From NCBI GenBank assembly GCA_030668485.1, contig DAOUTW010000016.1:1-64000 (forward strand): 64,000 nt of DNA, written 5' to 3'. Of the stretch, positions 53,373-62,937 are shown piece by piece. How positions within the stretch are numbered: position 1 is the first letter of the stretch; every line of letters starts with the position of its first letter. The DNA comes from Candidatus Zixiibacteriota bacterium. GTDB lineage: Bacteria > Zixibacteria > MSB-5A5 > GN15 > JAAZOE01. The position numbers and the translations under genes were made by a program. The notes below the pieces were generated by a model. That model was given only the letters and a program-made list of their open reading frames with translations, was not told where the DNA came from and did not search any database.

Positions 53373-56300
53373 TTATAGGCAGCAGTCCTCCACTGGGGGA
53401 GGGCCGCTGTTAAAGATGTAAGCTATCAGATACACGGCGTCACCGACATTGCAGGCGCCATCGCCGTTGGCGTCGCCGGTGCATAACGGATCGGGAGCAG
53501 GACCTCCCTTGAAGACATAGTTGATGACAAAAACGGCATCACCGACATTCACGCCGGCGTCCCCATTGGCATCCCCGCAGGAAATGATATAAACGATTCC
53601 GGTCAGGTCGGAAAACGAATTTAGCTCATCGAAAAGAACCACTCGAAACACAATTTCGCCGATATAATCATCGGATGTGATCCACGACACTGTATTTGAT
53701 ACCGGAACAAGATCGTGATATATTTCATCCGAGAATGTGATGCCGCCGTTTTTCGAAATAGATATCGATAGGCTTTCCGCCTCGGCTGCACCCGTCCACC
53801 CGATATTGATCGAATCTCCGACGGCATAATAGGTTCCAGGCATTGGGGAAACGATCGATATTGTAGCTGGGTCAGAGAGAGGTTCGGCGAGAACATAGAG
53901 TCCGCTTTTGGTAATTGTTGTATACCATCCGCCGAAACTGTAATCGAACTCGCATTCCACCGGCAGCCAGATCGAATCAAGCCAACGATATATTTCCACC
54001 CCCTGTGAGTCAGCAACTTCGCCTTGGGGGGCGATAGTCAGAACCCCGCTGTCAGGCCACATCTTGCTTTCAAGAAATGCTTCGACGGCCACCGGACTCG
54101 ATAACGGCCGAATACCGTCATTTGAAAAAATCCGAACATCTTTCAATGTTACCAGCAGCATATCGCCCATCGTTGAGAAACATGATGAGCTCATCCATAG
54201 GCGATATTCTTTTCCGATTTCAACTGTTCCGCCAATATATGGGTCACCGGTCGAAGTAGCGAATTCCCCAAAAGCTAGGATGGAATCTCCTTCAGGGAGC
54301 GGAACAGACAAGACATATTCATAGATGGCTTTGCTGCTGTCAGGCACAGTCAATTCGCCTGAAAAAGTGGAATCATCAATTTGGGAAAGAGTCATAATCT
54401 GAGATCCACCCCAAAGATCAGAAAGATAGAACTCAGGAAGTGTCTGGAGATCATGAGCGCTCCATGTAAATAATAATGACCGGTCGCCGCGATTCTGCGG
54501 GGCACTACGGGGTGCTAATCGGAGTCGGTCTGGTTGGGGTGTCAAGGATATCGTGGAAAGCCAGTCCATCAGCAGATCGGAAATCGAAACGACCTGCATT
54601 GTGACATGGATAACGTCGTCATTTTCAACAATGACCTCAAACTGCTCGGTGAAATACCCATTCATCTTAACGGTGATAATATCGCCAGGGCGAATATCAA
54701 CCCATTCTTGAGTGCTGGCCTGCACCAGGAATTCGCCGAAGCTAAAATTGCCGTTTATACCCAGTTTCACATCCCCCCTATTTATAGAAACGGTTCCGGT
54801 TTCGCTGGTAGTGCTACGTTCAACCGGACGATGAATTCTCAAATGTCGCACCATACCGCCATGATCATCTAAAACGTCATTATGAATACTACAGCGAGGG
54901 ACTATGGTAGTTATAGGGCCAAGAATTTCTTTGCTAGTATTAGCGACGGCATCAATCCAGAGGAAGGCAAATTCCATGGCTTCCCAACAGGAAAATTCCT
55001 TAGTCCACATGCTTCCGTGATGAGAGCAGTTAAACAGCCCTATTTTATGATTATCAGGATGGCAAAATTCCGTGATAATTCCGTCCGCAAGCTCCGATCC
55101 ATCCTCCGTGTATGTCATGATGGAAGCGTGATCGAGAGCGATATCGTCCGTGCAGACATACGGGCCGCATACAAAGGAGCTGCTGCTTTTTGTTTCATCA
55201 CCGAGCAAAAACAGATAATGCCCCAGTTCATGGGTCAGTGTTTTCCCGAGAGCAAAATTGCTGTTATCGTTCTCAAACATACTGCGACTATACTGAATTG
55301 CCTTGTTATGATAACGAAACGGTAATGTCTCATAAAAAATATCTTCGATTGAACTTTGTGAAAGTTCAGGTATCATTAAACCCCAATCGCTTTGATCCAT
55401 ACCAAGACTTTGCCCGCCTTGTTGGCCGACCGGGAATGAGAGGGGAATGTCGGTGGTCGGAACTCCTGCATTGCGAACGATTCGGAGATCCGTGCACTTA
55501 CGCAGCCATTCGTTTTCGGGATCTTCTAGGCAATCATAGATGGTAACATTATCTATCCAAAATTGTCCATTTGTGGCATCATAAAATCGATGCGCAGCGA
55601 CCGTCAGGCGGTCGACTAGGTCGGTTGCGTACGCAACCGTCACATCCCATGCAAAAGCAACTACAAGGTTCATGCGGGCCAGTCTATGATCGAGTATCAA
55701 CTCCGTCTGTCCGATAGTATATGTATCGTATTCCAGATCCGCATTGGTATTCTCATCATAGACGAGAAATGTGAACATTTCACCGCCTGATTCAATATGA
55801 TTTATCTTCTGCGTATGTCCGTCATTCGTTAAATCGGAAATAAGGCGCTTGGCATAAAATGCATCTCCGGGAAAAACAGCATTAAAGGTCACCTGTCCCG
55901 ATGCGTCGCTTATCTGGTAATCGATCTGAGTCCAATCTGTTTCGTCGGATCTATACTGGAAAACATCGGCATCGGAAGTAGTGATAGTAGCTCCCGCGGC
56001 GTCTTTGACGGTGAACATCACTTGCTGAGGCGCCAAACCGGAGGCCGTCATATATATTTCCGATTGACTGTCACGGTTATCTTGCCAGACTATCCACCAT
56101 TTGCCGGGCTCCGAAGTGTAGGTCGCGATGTCTGGACTGGTGGATGAACCGGGGTCATCGGTAATTCGGACGTCGGTGAATGGGTTGTTCCCATACGCCT
56201 GATCCATATATATATCGGTATGAGTATTACGTGAATCAGACCAGACCGTATATCCAAAATCAGGGTCATCGCCGACACGGGGCCGCCCCGCGGTGCCGGC

Positions 56301-57215
56301 TTGGTCGTTGATACGATAAATGCCGTTGTCACCATGCAAATTATAGACATTACCCGACATATAGGCCACGACCCAGGCCCAGGATCCCGACCATCCGGCA
56401 TCAGGGTAATTATATTCTCCCGACGCCTGAAACCGACTCAAGCCTGCCCCGCATGTCGATGTGACACTTTGATAGTAAATGCCGTCATACCACCAGGTAT
56501 CCATATCGCGCCAGAAAACATGCGCCGTTCCTTCCTCACTGGCTGCGACAGTGGGATGTTTGTCGAACTCAGGTAAGGTGCCTTTATTCAGAAGGCGCTG
56601 ACATGATTGGTTGAACTGATTATCGAATTTACGAACATATACATTCTGATCGGAAAGGGTACGGCGATGAAACACCACCCAAATGGTCCCATCGGAAAGA
56701 ACATCGATATCCGGGTCAAGGCATAGGTTAGACGAAATTGCAATCGATCCCGTTGTAATTGTGCCGCTACCGTCAATGACAGCACCATAGATTGTTCCAT
56801 ACGGAGTACCTTCCTGCCAAACGACATAGCTGTTGCCCGAACCATCTACGCCTACTGCAGGAACTACCGAATTACCTCCTGTTCCTGAGATATTGACCAC
56901 GCCAGTTACCGCATTGCCTGAACGATCGAATTTTCTCCAATAAACATCCTTGCTCCCACTTCTGGTATCCTCCCATACAACATAAAGATAAGTGGCGTCA
57001 ATTACCGTCCGAGGTCTTTCTGACGAAGCGCCATCGAACGTCAAACGGGTATTCATATAGTCGCCTCGACTACCGGAAGAAACGGGTTCGGCGGAATTCG
57101 AAACGACCGACACTGCCGCAGAACCGATTTGACACCATCCATCGGAAATATCGATTATGCCAGTGATTGCCAGCGCCATACCGACAGCCGCCAAAAAGAC
57201 CTTCCAACTATTCAT
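53373..57215 (-). CDS. Giant secreted metallopeptidase-like protein with dockerin-like tail
   Basis: 1280 residues, ribosome site GAGGAGG, signal peptide to about residue 28 (ISDGWCQIG). Residues 50-410 are propeller-like (VDATYLYVVWEDTRSG-type strands, repeated WVVFHRR, YTVWSDSRNTHTDIYMD). A putative zinc protease region has HELGHYLFLLGDE (His662 to Glu674), resembling the HExxHxxxGxxDE pattern of CLCA-type proteins, and SIMTYTEDG downstream as a Met-turn-like element. Beta-rich domains and two dockerin-like calcium loops (GDANGDAGVNVGDAV, GDANGDGACNVGDAV) end in EDCCL. The protease role is plausible but unproven. Confidence 0.8.
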   Translation of the reverse strand: MNSWKVFLAAVGMALAITGIIDISDGWCQIGSAAVSVVSNSAEPVSSGSRGDYMNTRLTFDGASSERPRTVIDATYLYVVWEDTRSGSKDVYWRKFDRSGNAVTGVVNISGTGGNSVVPAVGVDGSGNSYVVWQEGTPYGTIYGAVIDGSGTITTGSIAISSNLCLDPDIDVLSDGTIWVVFHRRTLSDQNVYVRKFDNQFNQSCQRLLNKGTLPEFDKHPTVAASEEGTAHVFWRDMDTWWYDGIYYQSVTSTCGAGLSRFQASGEYNYPDAGWSGSWAWVVAYMSGNVYNLHGDNGIYRINDQAGTAGRPRVGDDPDFGYTVWSDSRNTHTDIYMDQAYGNNPFTDVRITDDPGSSTSPDIATYTSEPGKWWIVWQDNRDSQSEIYMTASGLAPQQVMFTVKDAAGATITTSDADVFQYRSDETDWTQIDYQISDASGQVTFNAVFPGDAFYAKRLISDLTNDGHTQKINHIESGGEMFTFLVYDENTNADLEYDTYTIGQTELILDHRLARMNLVVAFAWDVTVAYATDLVDRLTVAAHRFYDATNGQFWIDNVTIYDCLEDPENEWLRKCTDLRIVRNAGVPTTDIPLSFPVGQQGGQSLGMDQSDWGLMIPELSQSSIEDIFYETLPFRYHNKAIQYSRSMFENDNSNFALGKTLTHELGHYLFLLGDETKSSSSFVCGPYVCTDDIALDHASIMTYTEDGSELADGIITEFCHPDNHKIGLFNCSHHGSMWTKEFSCWEAMEFAFLWIDAVANTSKEILGPITTIVPRCSIHNDVLDDHGGMVRHLRIHRPVERSTTSETGTVSINRGDVKLGINGNFSFGEFLVQASTQEWVDIRPGDIITVKMNGYFTEQFEVIVENDDVIHVTMQVVSISDLLMDWLSTISLTPQPDRLRLAPRSAPQNRGDRSLLFTWSAHDLQTLPEFYLSDLWGGSQIMTLSQIDDSTFSGELTVPDSSKAIYEYVLSVPLPEGDSILAFGEFATSTGDPYIGGTVEIGKEYRLWMSSSCFSTMGDMLLVTLKDVRIFSNDGIRPLSSPVAVEAFLESKMWPDSGVLTIAPQGEVADSQGVEIYRWLDSIWLPVECEFDYSFGGWYTTITKSGLYVLAEPLSDPATISIVSPMPGTYYAVGDSINIGWTGAAEAESLSISISKNGGITFSDEIYHDLVPVSNTVSWITSDDYIGEIVFRVVLFDELNSFSDLTGIVYIISCGDANGDAGVNVGDAVFVINYVFKGGPAPDPLCTGDANGDGACNVGDAVYLIAYIFNSGPPPVEDCCL

Positions 57216-57513
57216 TCAATCCTCCTCACGCAATTTGACGAAAGCACTTGTGAATCAAGTGCGATCTTTCAACATTGTCACATACTGCAATCAACACCCG
57301 AGCAACGCGGTACACATCAAAAAGGCGATGAATAAGAGGTCGTCTTGCTTATTAATATGAGTTTTCGGAATATGATATTATCCACCTGCAAGAAATCGGT
57401 TGTTATACAGTGAAAAGATTGTCACGACCGATCATTCGTAAGTACGTCACTACACCTATCTATATAAAATATATTGGTGCTACGCTGGTAAGTCAAGATA
57501 AATAAAGACAACT
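57216..57513. other. 298-base spacer
   Basis: AT-rich spacer between the large dockerin gene and the ATP-grasp gene. No repeat, terminator or gene was recognised with confidence. Confidence 0.4.
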
Positions 57514-58770
57514 CTAACCGCGGCCAAAGATCCGAGAAAAGAATTCGGCAATCATACGGCTGAAAGCATAGAACGTTCCGGGCCAGTCGGAACGATCAAT
57601 ATCATCAAGATATAGATTCTTGAATGAAAAATAATCCCGCAGGTTATAACCGACCCGCCGGTTTTTGAGAAGATTTAGAAGCAATGATAATGAATCTAAA
57701 AATAAAATGCGGGCGCGGATATTTTTGGAATTGACCACCGGCGGAATCTCCATACCCAGAGCCGCCCGGCAAAGAAGTACCGGAAAATTGACACCATTGG
57801 CCATCGCCAGCGGCACCGACCCCCAGAAGCGGGGATTGGCCTCAAGGAAACGATAGCTCTCCTGACCTTCATCTGAAACAATTTCCTTGAATTCAAACAT
57901 GACCACGCCGTGCCAGTCAATTTTGTTCAGAAATTCGGTCAGGCTATTGGCCAGGGCATGGTCGTCGCAGTCCCATGGCTCACGGCTGGTCGAGGCGCCG
58001 CCTGAAATCGGATATTCGCGCACCCGCTTATGCCCAAAATGATGAACCATGGCCGGATTATCCCATCGAACCGAAGATATCCCGACACCGCGGCCGATCA
58101 GATTTTCCTGAATGATAATATCAACGCCGCCCAATTTGCCGCAGGCCCCACGCAATTCCGATTCGCTCGTTATTCGATAAACTCCGACCGAAGATGTCGA
58201 CCGGCGGGTTTTGACAATCAGAGGATAGGTGATACCCGAATTGCCATCGATAAAATGATCGGCGGTAGAGTAGTTTTGCATCGGCTTTACCGGAATCGAA
58301 TCCATCCCCACTTTCGCCAGGATATCGGTAACAGGCGGGGTCTTATCGCCGATCGACCAGCTTTTGGGCAGCAAAAGATTATCGAAATTGCCGCTGAGAA
58401 GTTCAAAGAAATACTTTTTGTCATGAAGCAGGAGCAGCTTATAATAATTCTCGAAAGGGAAGTGAGCGTGCTTGATCACTTCATCACGATGCCGGGCCAG
58501 GGCCATCATCTCAGCGGCATTGACCGGCAGAATTATGTCGAATTTGTATTTTGAAATATGCTCGAGGACCGCCTCGACAAATTTCGCCTCATCCTTCTTG
58601 GGATTGGGGTAGATCAGGTTTTTCGATTTGTCGCCGACCCGGTTGGAGTGCAGTCCCGGAGCATCTGGGGTGTGATGCGCGCCGTTGACCTCAAAGCCGT
58701 CATCGGCCAGCCGTTTGAGAATGTTCCAGCCCTTGATAAAGGTATTAAGAACGAGAATCCTGCTGCTCAT
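57514..58770 (-). CDS. ATP-grasp family ligase
   Basis: 418 residues from the ATG at 58770 (GGAG 9 bases upstream). An N-terminal pre-ATP-grasp domain (SSRILVLNTFIKGWNILKRL) precedes the ATP-grasp domain with YPLIVKTRRSTSSVGVYRI and the ATP/metal block YRFLEANPRFWGSVPLAMANG, which contains the Glu-x-Asn-Pro-Arg signature of carbamoyl-phosphate synthetase-like ligases. The substrate is unknown; such enzymes occur in polysaccharide and peptide modification clusters. Its start lies inside the end of the deacetylase gene (26-base overlap). Confidence 0.85.
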   Translation of the reverse strand: MSSRILVLNTFIKGWNILKRLADDGFEVNGAHHTPDAPGLHSNRVGDKSKNLIYPNPKKDEAKFVEAVLEHISKYKFDIILPVNAAEMMALARHRDEVIKHAHFPFENYYKLLLLHDKKYFFELLSGNFDNLLLPKSWSIGDKTPPVTDILAKVGMDSIPVKPMQNYSTADHFIDGNSGITYPLIVKTRRSTSSVGVYRITSESELRGACGKLGGVDIIIQENLIGRGVGISSVRWDNPAMVHHFGHKRVREYPISGGASTSREPWDCDDHALANSLTEFLNKIDWHGVVMFEFKEIVSDEGQESYRFLEANPRFWGSVPLAMANGVNFPVLLCRAALGMEIPPVVNSKNIRARILFLDSLSLLLNLLKNRRVGYNLRDYFSFKNLYLDDIDRSDWPGTFYAFSRMIAEFFSRIFGRG

Positions 58771-59686
58771 CCGGCTTTTCTCCGATCGATTTGATAACGG
58801 CATCGTGATGTTTCTGAGCTTTGGCGCCGACCAGCTTGCCTGAATATCCCGATTTCCCCATAAACCGTTTGACGAAATTCTTGGCGGTATCGAAAGCAAA
58901 ATCGAACAGCCAGGTGGCAGCATCTCCCGACCAGCGGTCGGGGTGCATATTCATATAAATACGGCGATTGGAATCGTCGGCGAGAATCCGTTTGAAATCG
59001 TCGAGATTCGATAACCGGGCAATATCGCATTCGTCGATCCGGTCTTTGAGATTGTAGCGGGGATTGAAGCGGCCGGTATCGGGGATATAAAGGTCGAAAT
59101 CGTCGCCGGTGATATCGATTGAGGCGTCGCCGATCAACCGTTTCGAGACCTTTGTTTTGACTTCCTCCCGGTCATAAGTGAAAGCGAGTTTATCAAGGTA
59201 GTTTTCATCCCGAAGAAGATGCATTACCTGTCGGTTATCGACATCGGTCAATGGATTACCGTGAGCGCAGACGGATCTGATATGAAAACCAAGACGGTCG
59301 ATATCGAGTAGGGAGCCAATAAAAAAACCGACGGCATCGCGCCCGACCTGCATATTGGGGGCTTTCTGATGGGTATCGACCTCTTCGTAATGGTAACCGA
59401 TCTGATGGCCCATACCGCCGATTCTCTGGACCATATCTATATTTTCATCGAAAAATCGGCGACGAATATAATATGTCGTGGCGATTTTTCGCTCGGATTC
59501 GATTGTCGCCATGGTGAGGGCACGGCCGGGAAAATAATCGACATCGTGGCGGATTGCCACATATTTGCCTTTCGGAATTGTCCCGTCGCGGCGAGCCGCC
59601 AGTATTTCCTCGATTCCATAAATGGCAAACCCGTTTTCACGGATGCAGTCGAGGAGGCTTTTATATGAATTGAAAGTAAACAACAT
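58745..59686 (-). CDS. Polysaccharide deacetylase-like (NodB-type) protein
   Basis: 313 residues. Family marks are AIRHDVDYFPGRA (motif 1, Asp-Asp), GYHYEEVDTH (motif 2) and the late MHPDRW. The usual role is hydrolysis of N- or O-acetyl groups on glycans in the envelope or during surface-polymer synthesis, but no signal peptide is seen, so it may act in the cytoplasm. The stop overlaps the ATP-grasp start by 26 bases. With the FAD-oxidase gene upstream (116 bases away) this may be a small glycan-modification cluster. Confidence 0.85.
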   Translation of the reverse strand: MLFTFNSYKSLLDCIRENGFAIYGIEEILAARRDGTIPKGKYVAIRHDVDYFPGRALTMATIESERKIATTYYIRRRFFDENIDMVQRIGGMGHQIGYHYEEVDTHQKAPNMQVGRDAVGFFIGSLLDIDRLGFHIRSVCAHGNPLTDVDNRQVMHLLRDENYLDKLAFTYDREEVKTKVSKRLIGDASIDITGDDFDLYIPDTGRFNPRYNLKDRIDECDIARLSNLDDFKRILADDSNRRIYMNMHPDRWSGDAATWLFDFAFDTAKNFVKRFMGKSGYSGKLVGAKAQKHHDAVIKSIGEKPDEQQDSRS

Positions 59687-59802
59687 TATTATTCCGCGCC
59701 CTAATTATACGTTTCTGCGAATCGTGACGTTCCTTATGATTTCAACTCTGCACAGGTTATTATAATACTGATTTCTCAAGAAGATGTCAAAAACGATTTG
59801 GA

Positions 59803-60540
59803 TCAGGCTGTCTGCAAAAGGTGGCCGGGGTCATACTCGTTCCTGATCCGGCGACAGACTTCGGACAGGGTGGAATCGCCCTCAATATCCTCCTCGAAAG
59901 CCTTCTTATCGGGTCCCAGAAGGGCAAGATGAGGTGATTGATCCAGCTTTGAGAGGGGCAGGACCCGGAAAGTCAACTCGGTGACCAGCCCTACCGTCCC
60001 CCAGCTATTGAAGAAAATCCGGGATATATCATAGCCGGAAACCGACTTAAAGGTTTTGGCGCCGGGCGAAACAATCGAACCATCGGGAAGAACCGCCGTA
60101 ACCGAGAGCAGGTAACGGCTGAGGGGAACGGTGTGATCGCCGTCGTTGCCGGCCAGGCCGACGGCCAGAGCGCCGCCACATGATCCGGGATAATTGCTCC
60201 GACTGAAAGGAAACCAGAGGTTTTTTTCATCGATAACCTGATTGATCTCCTTCAGGGGATACCCGGCCCCGACCGTGATATAAAAATCGGGCGGTACGAT
60301 ATTTTTGATATCATTGAGACGGTCGGATTTTATCACCATCCAGTCGGCGAAACGGTCACCGACCGGGTCGATATTGTTGCCGAAACCGGAGATGAAAATT
60401 TTCTGGCCATACTTGCCGGACCGGCGAAAAATATCGGCCGCTTCCTCGGCCGATTCCGGATGGAAGGTCGGTATCGTTTTTTGCCAGGTGATACCTTCGG
60501 GATAGGCCTCCCGGATCTCATTTTCAAACTCGGCGATCAT
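59803..60540 (-). CDS. Short FAD-binding PCMH-type oxidoreductase
   Basis: 245 residues. The FAD-binding PCMH domain is clear: KIFISGFGNNIDP, then GAGYPLKEINQVIDEKNLWFP, SNYPGSCGGALAVGLAGND and WGTVGLVTELTFRVLPL. The C-terminal substrate domain of GlcD/DLD-type oxidases is almost absent, only a short tail NEYDPGHLLQTA remains, so the protein is about half the family's length. It resembles the GlcE subunit, but no GlcD/GlcF is nearby. The predicted promoter TTGACC-17-TTATAT (60556-60578) puts transcription start close to the ATG, with no ribosome site. Confidence 0.8.
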   Translation of the reverse strand: MIAEFENEIREAYPEGITWQKTIPTFHPESAEEAADIFRRSGKYGQKIFISGFGNNIDPVGDRFADWMVIKSDRLNDIKNIVPPDFYITVGAGYPLKEINQVIDEKNLWFPFSRSNYPGSCGGALAVGLAGNDGDHTVPLSRYLLSVTAVLPDGSIVSPGAKTFKSVSGYDISRIFFNSWGTVGLVTELTFRVLPLSKLDQSPHLALLGPDKKAFEEDIEGDSTLSEVCRRIRNEYDPGHLLQTA

Positions 60541-60738
60541 ATTGATAGTATATAATCATCGGGGATGCCGAAGGTCAAGTATTTATCGATATTTAAGCCC
60601 CGGCAGAGGTTTGGCAAATATGCTTCTCTGCCGAAAAAGGATAAAAGTATAAAACAGGAAGAAATTGCCCCAAAGCAGGTTTTCCGTTATAATGGAAACA
60701 ACTATTAAAAAAGGTATCAACATATCCGGGATGACCCT

Positions 60739-62781
60739 GTGAAGGAAACGGCTCCAAAAACCGACCCGCCATTCTCCTCGATCACGGCAATAGCTGTCAT
60801 TGCTTTTCTTTGGCTGCTGCATTTTCTTCCGTTCCTGATGCCGCAGGCGCGCATGTGGGGATTTAACCACCTGCTCTTTTTGTCTCCTGTATATCTCTAT
60901 ATCTATCTGGTTGGCGGAGTTGTGGCCTTGATGATGTTCTTCCCTCCAGTACGGAATATCGGCCAAAGATGGTATGACGCGGTGGCCGTCCTGTTCTTCG
61001 AAAGGCGAAACCGAGCCAGATGGATTATTGTCTCGATTGCATCGCTGGTCGTATTCTGGTTCGGACGAATACCGATCTATCTGCTCGGCGACAGTTATTC
61101 GATTATTGAAAATATAAGCAACGATCTTCCGGTGATATTCAAGTGGTCCGAAATCGGAGCGATCTACCTGGCTTATTTCGTTGCCAAACTTTTGCCGACC
61201 AGCGGCAGCCAACTGGGTGAATACGCCTATGGCATCATTGCCGTAGTCTCCGGAGCCGTGACCGTTTACCTGTTTTTTGCTCTCGCATGGGAACTCGGTA
61301 AAGATGCCGTCTCCAGGCTTTTTATCTTCTGCCTGTCCCTTTTTGCCGGATGGATCGTTCTTTTTCTCGGTTATGCCGAGAATTATCCGGTCTTGTGGCC
61401 GTTTATTACCGGTTATATCTATTTTTCCGTTCGGTATATAAACAAACGGTCGAGTCTGATCTGGCCGACGATCATGTTAGCACTGGCGTTGATTCTGCAC
61501 CTCCAGGTGCTTTTCTTCCTGATATCATATCCGGTATTGCTCATCGCACGGGGCAAACCGGCACATCTTTTTTATAGCCATAAAAAAACGGTTTTATCGC
61601 TCGCTGCTGTAATTGTGATAGCGGCTGCGATCGGTTTTTTTCAGATGTATCGCCATTCCCTGGAATTGCAGATGTATTTGATGCCTCTTTGGGAAGGCTG
61701 GCCGGCGACGCCATACTATTCGCTGTTTTCACCCGCTCATCTGCTGGATATCGCAAGCCAGCTTTTATTGGTGGTCCCTCTTTTGCCGGCGCTGATTGTG
61801 TTGGGATGGAAGGGATGGCGGTCGTTATTCGATGATAAGATAAATGCATTCCTGTTTACTTTTTCATTAGGCGGGGTTGTCTTCCTGTTTATTATCGATC
61901 CCAAGCTGGGACTGGCCCGCGATTGGGACCTTTTTGCCCTCTCCGGCCTGGCGCCGATGATCCTCTTGGCCAAAAACGCAACAGGCAAGGGCCTGTTTTC
62001 ATATAAGATTTTCCCGGCGTTGGTACTTATGTCGCTGTTAATGGTAATGCCGTTTGTGGCGACCAACCTGACCCGCCAGGCGGCTATCGATAATTATAAA
62101 TACCTGCTCAATCTTGATCTGCCCAAGAGCCGTACCGGGCTTACTATCCTGCGCCAGATGGCTTCCGATGCCGGCGATACCTTGCAATCTGATAGTATAA
62201 AAAACGTATTGATCAAAGCCTTGCCGGCCATTGAGCAGGTGTCGCGGGCATACCAGTTGATGGATTTGGGGAAACTCGCCGAGGCGATGATCCTGGTCGA
62301 TTCGATCGCTCGGGTCCATCCGACAACGGTCGAAACATATAATCTGCGCGGGAGTGTCTATCTCAAAATGGGACGATACGCGCAGGCGATCAAGGATCTG
62401 GAAATGGCGGCCAAACTCGGGCGCTATGATGCCCGTCCGCTGGCCAGCCTGGCCATGGCCTATCATCACCTCGGCCGGATGGACAGGATGATGGAGGCAC
62501 TGGAAAAGGGGCGCAAGCGCGATCCTAATTCATCCGAGATTATAGACGGCTTCATGACCGGATTTTATTCCATGAAACGGTATGATTCAGCCTATTACTA
62601 TGGCGAAAAGATGATCTCATTGTTGCCGTCGTATCCGAAGGCATACTGGGTGGCGGGTTATTCAGCCATGCAGATAGGGGATAAGGTCAGGGCGAAAACA
62701 TATATCACTCACTTTATAGAAATGACCCCGGACGAGAACAACCGCAAGATAGCACAGGAGATATTAAAGCAGTTGGAATAG
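60739..62781 (+). CDS. Polytopic membrane protein with C-terminal TPR domain
   Basis: 680 residues from a GTG at 60739. About twelve membrane helices (residues 15-440) are followed by a TPR domain (about 500-680: AYQLMDLGKLAEAMILVDSI, LRGSVYLKMGRYAQAIKDLE, SLAMAYHHLGRMDRMMEALE). The arrangement of a long helical bundle with YAENYPVLWPF in one loop resembles PMT/GT-C-type glycosyltransferases, but the DE/ExD catalytic motif is not obvious; GDSY at the end of the third helix may stand in for it. A tandem paralogue follows after 156 bases. Role in surface glycan work is suggested only by the neighbours. Confidence 0.75.
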   Translation: MKETAPKTDPPFSSITAIAVIAFLWLLHFLPFLMPQARMWGFNHLLFLSPVYLYIYLVGGVVALMMFFPPVRNIGQRWYDAVAVLFFERRNRARWIIVSIASLVVFWFGRIPIYLLGDSYSIIENISNDLPVIFKWSEIGAIYLAYFVAKLLPTSGSQLGEYAYGIIAVVSGAVTVYLFFALAWELGKDAVSRLFIFCLSLFAGWIVLFLGYAENYPVLWPFITGYIYFSVRYINKRSSLIWPTIMLALALILHLQVLFFLISYPVLLIARGKPAHLFYSHKKTVLSLAAVIVIAAAIGFFQMYRHSLELQMYLMPLWEGWPATPYYSLFSPAHLLDIASQLLLVVPLLPALIVLGWKGWRSLFDDKINAFLFTFSLGGVVFLFIIDPKLGLARDWDLFALSGLAPMILLAKNATGKGLFSYKIFPALVLMSLLMVMPFVATNLTRQAAIDNYKYLLNLDLPKSRTGLTILRQMASDAGDTLQSDSIKNVLIKALPAIEQVSRAYQLMDLGKLAEAMILVDSIARVHPTTVETYNLRGSVYLKMGRYAQAIKDLEMAAKLGRYDARPLASLAMAYHHLGRMDRMMEALEKGRKRDPNSSEIIDGFMTGFYSMKRYDSAYYYGEKMISLLPSYPKAYWVAGYSAMQIGDKVRAKTYITHFIEMTPDENNRKIAQEILKQLE

Positions 62782-62937
62782 CGGCGTGTTGAAGATCGGT
62801 AGACGGAAGCAGGCAATACCTATCGATTAGCAGCAATGAATCAGACGTTAGTGGTTGATAAAAAAATGGCGGGGTCGCAATTATTTGATTTTGTTGCTGG
62901 ATAAAAGCGCTAAATTGTAAGTGACCCAGGGAAAGAC

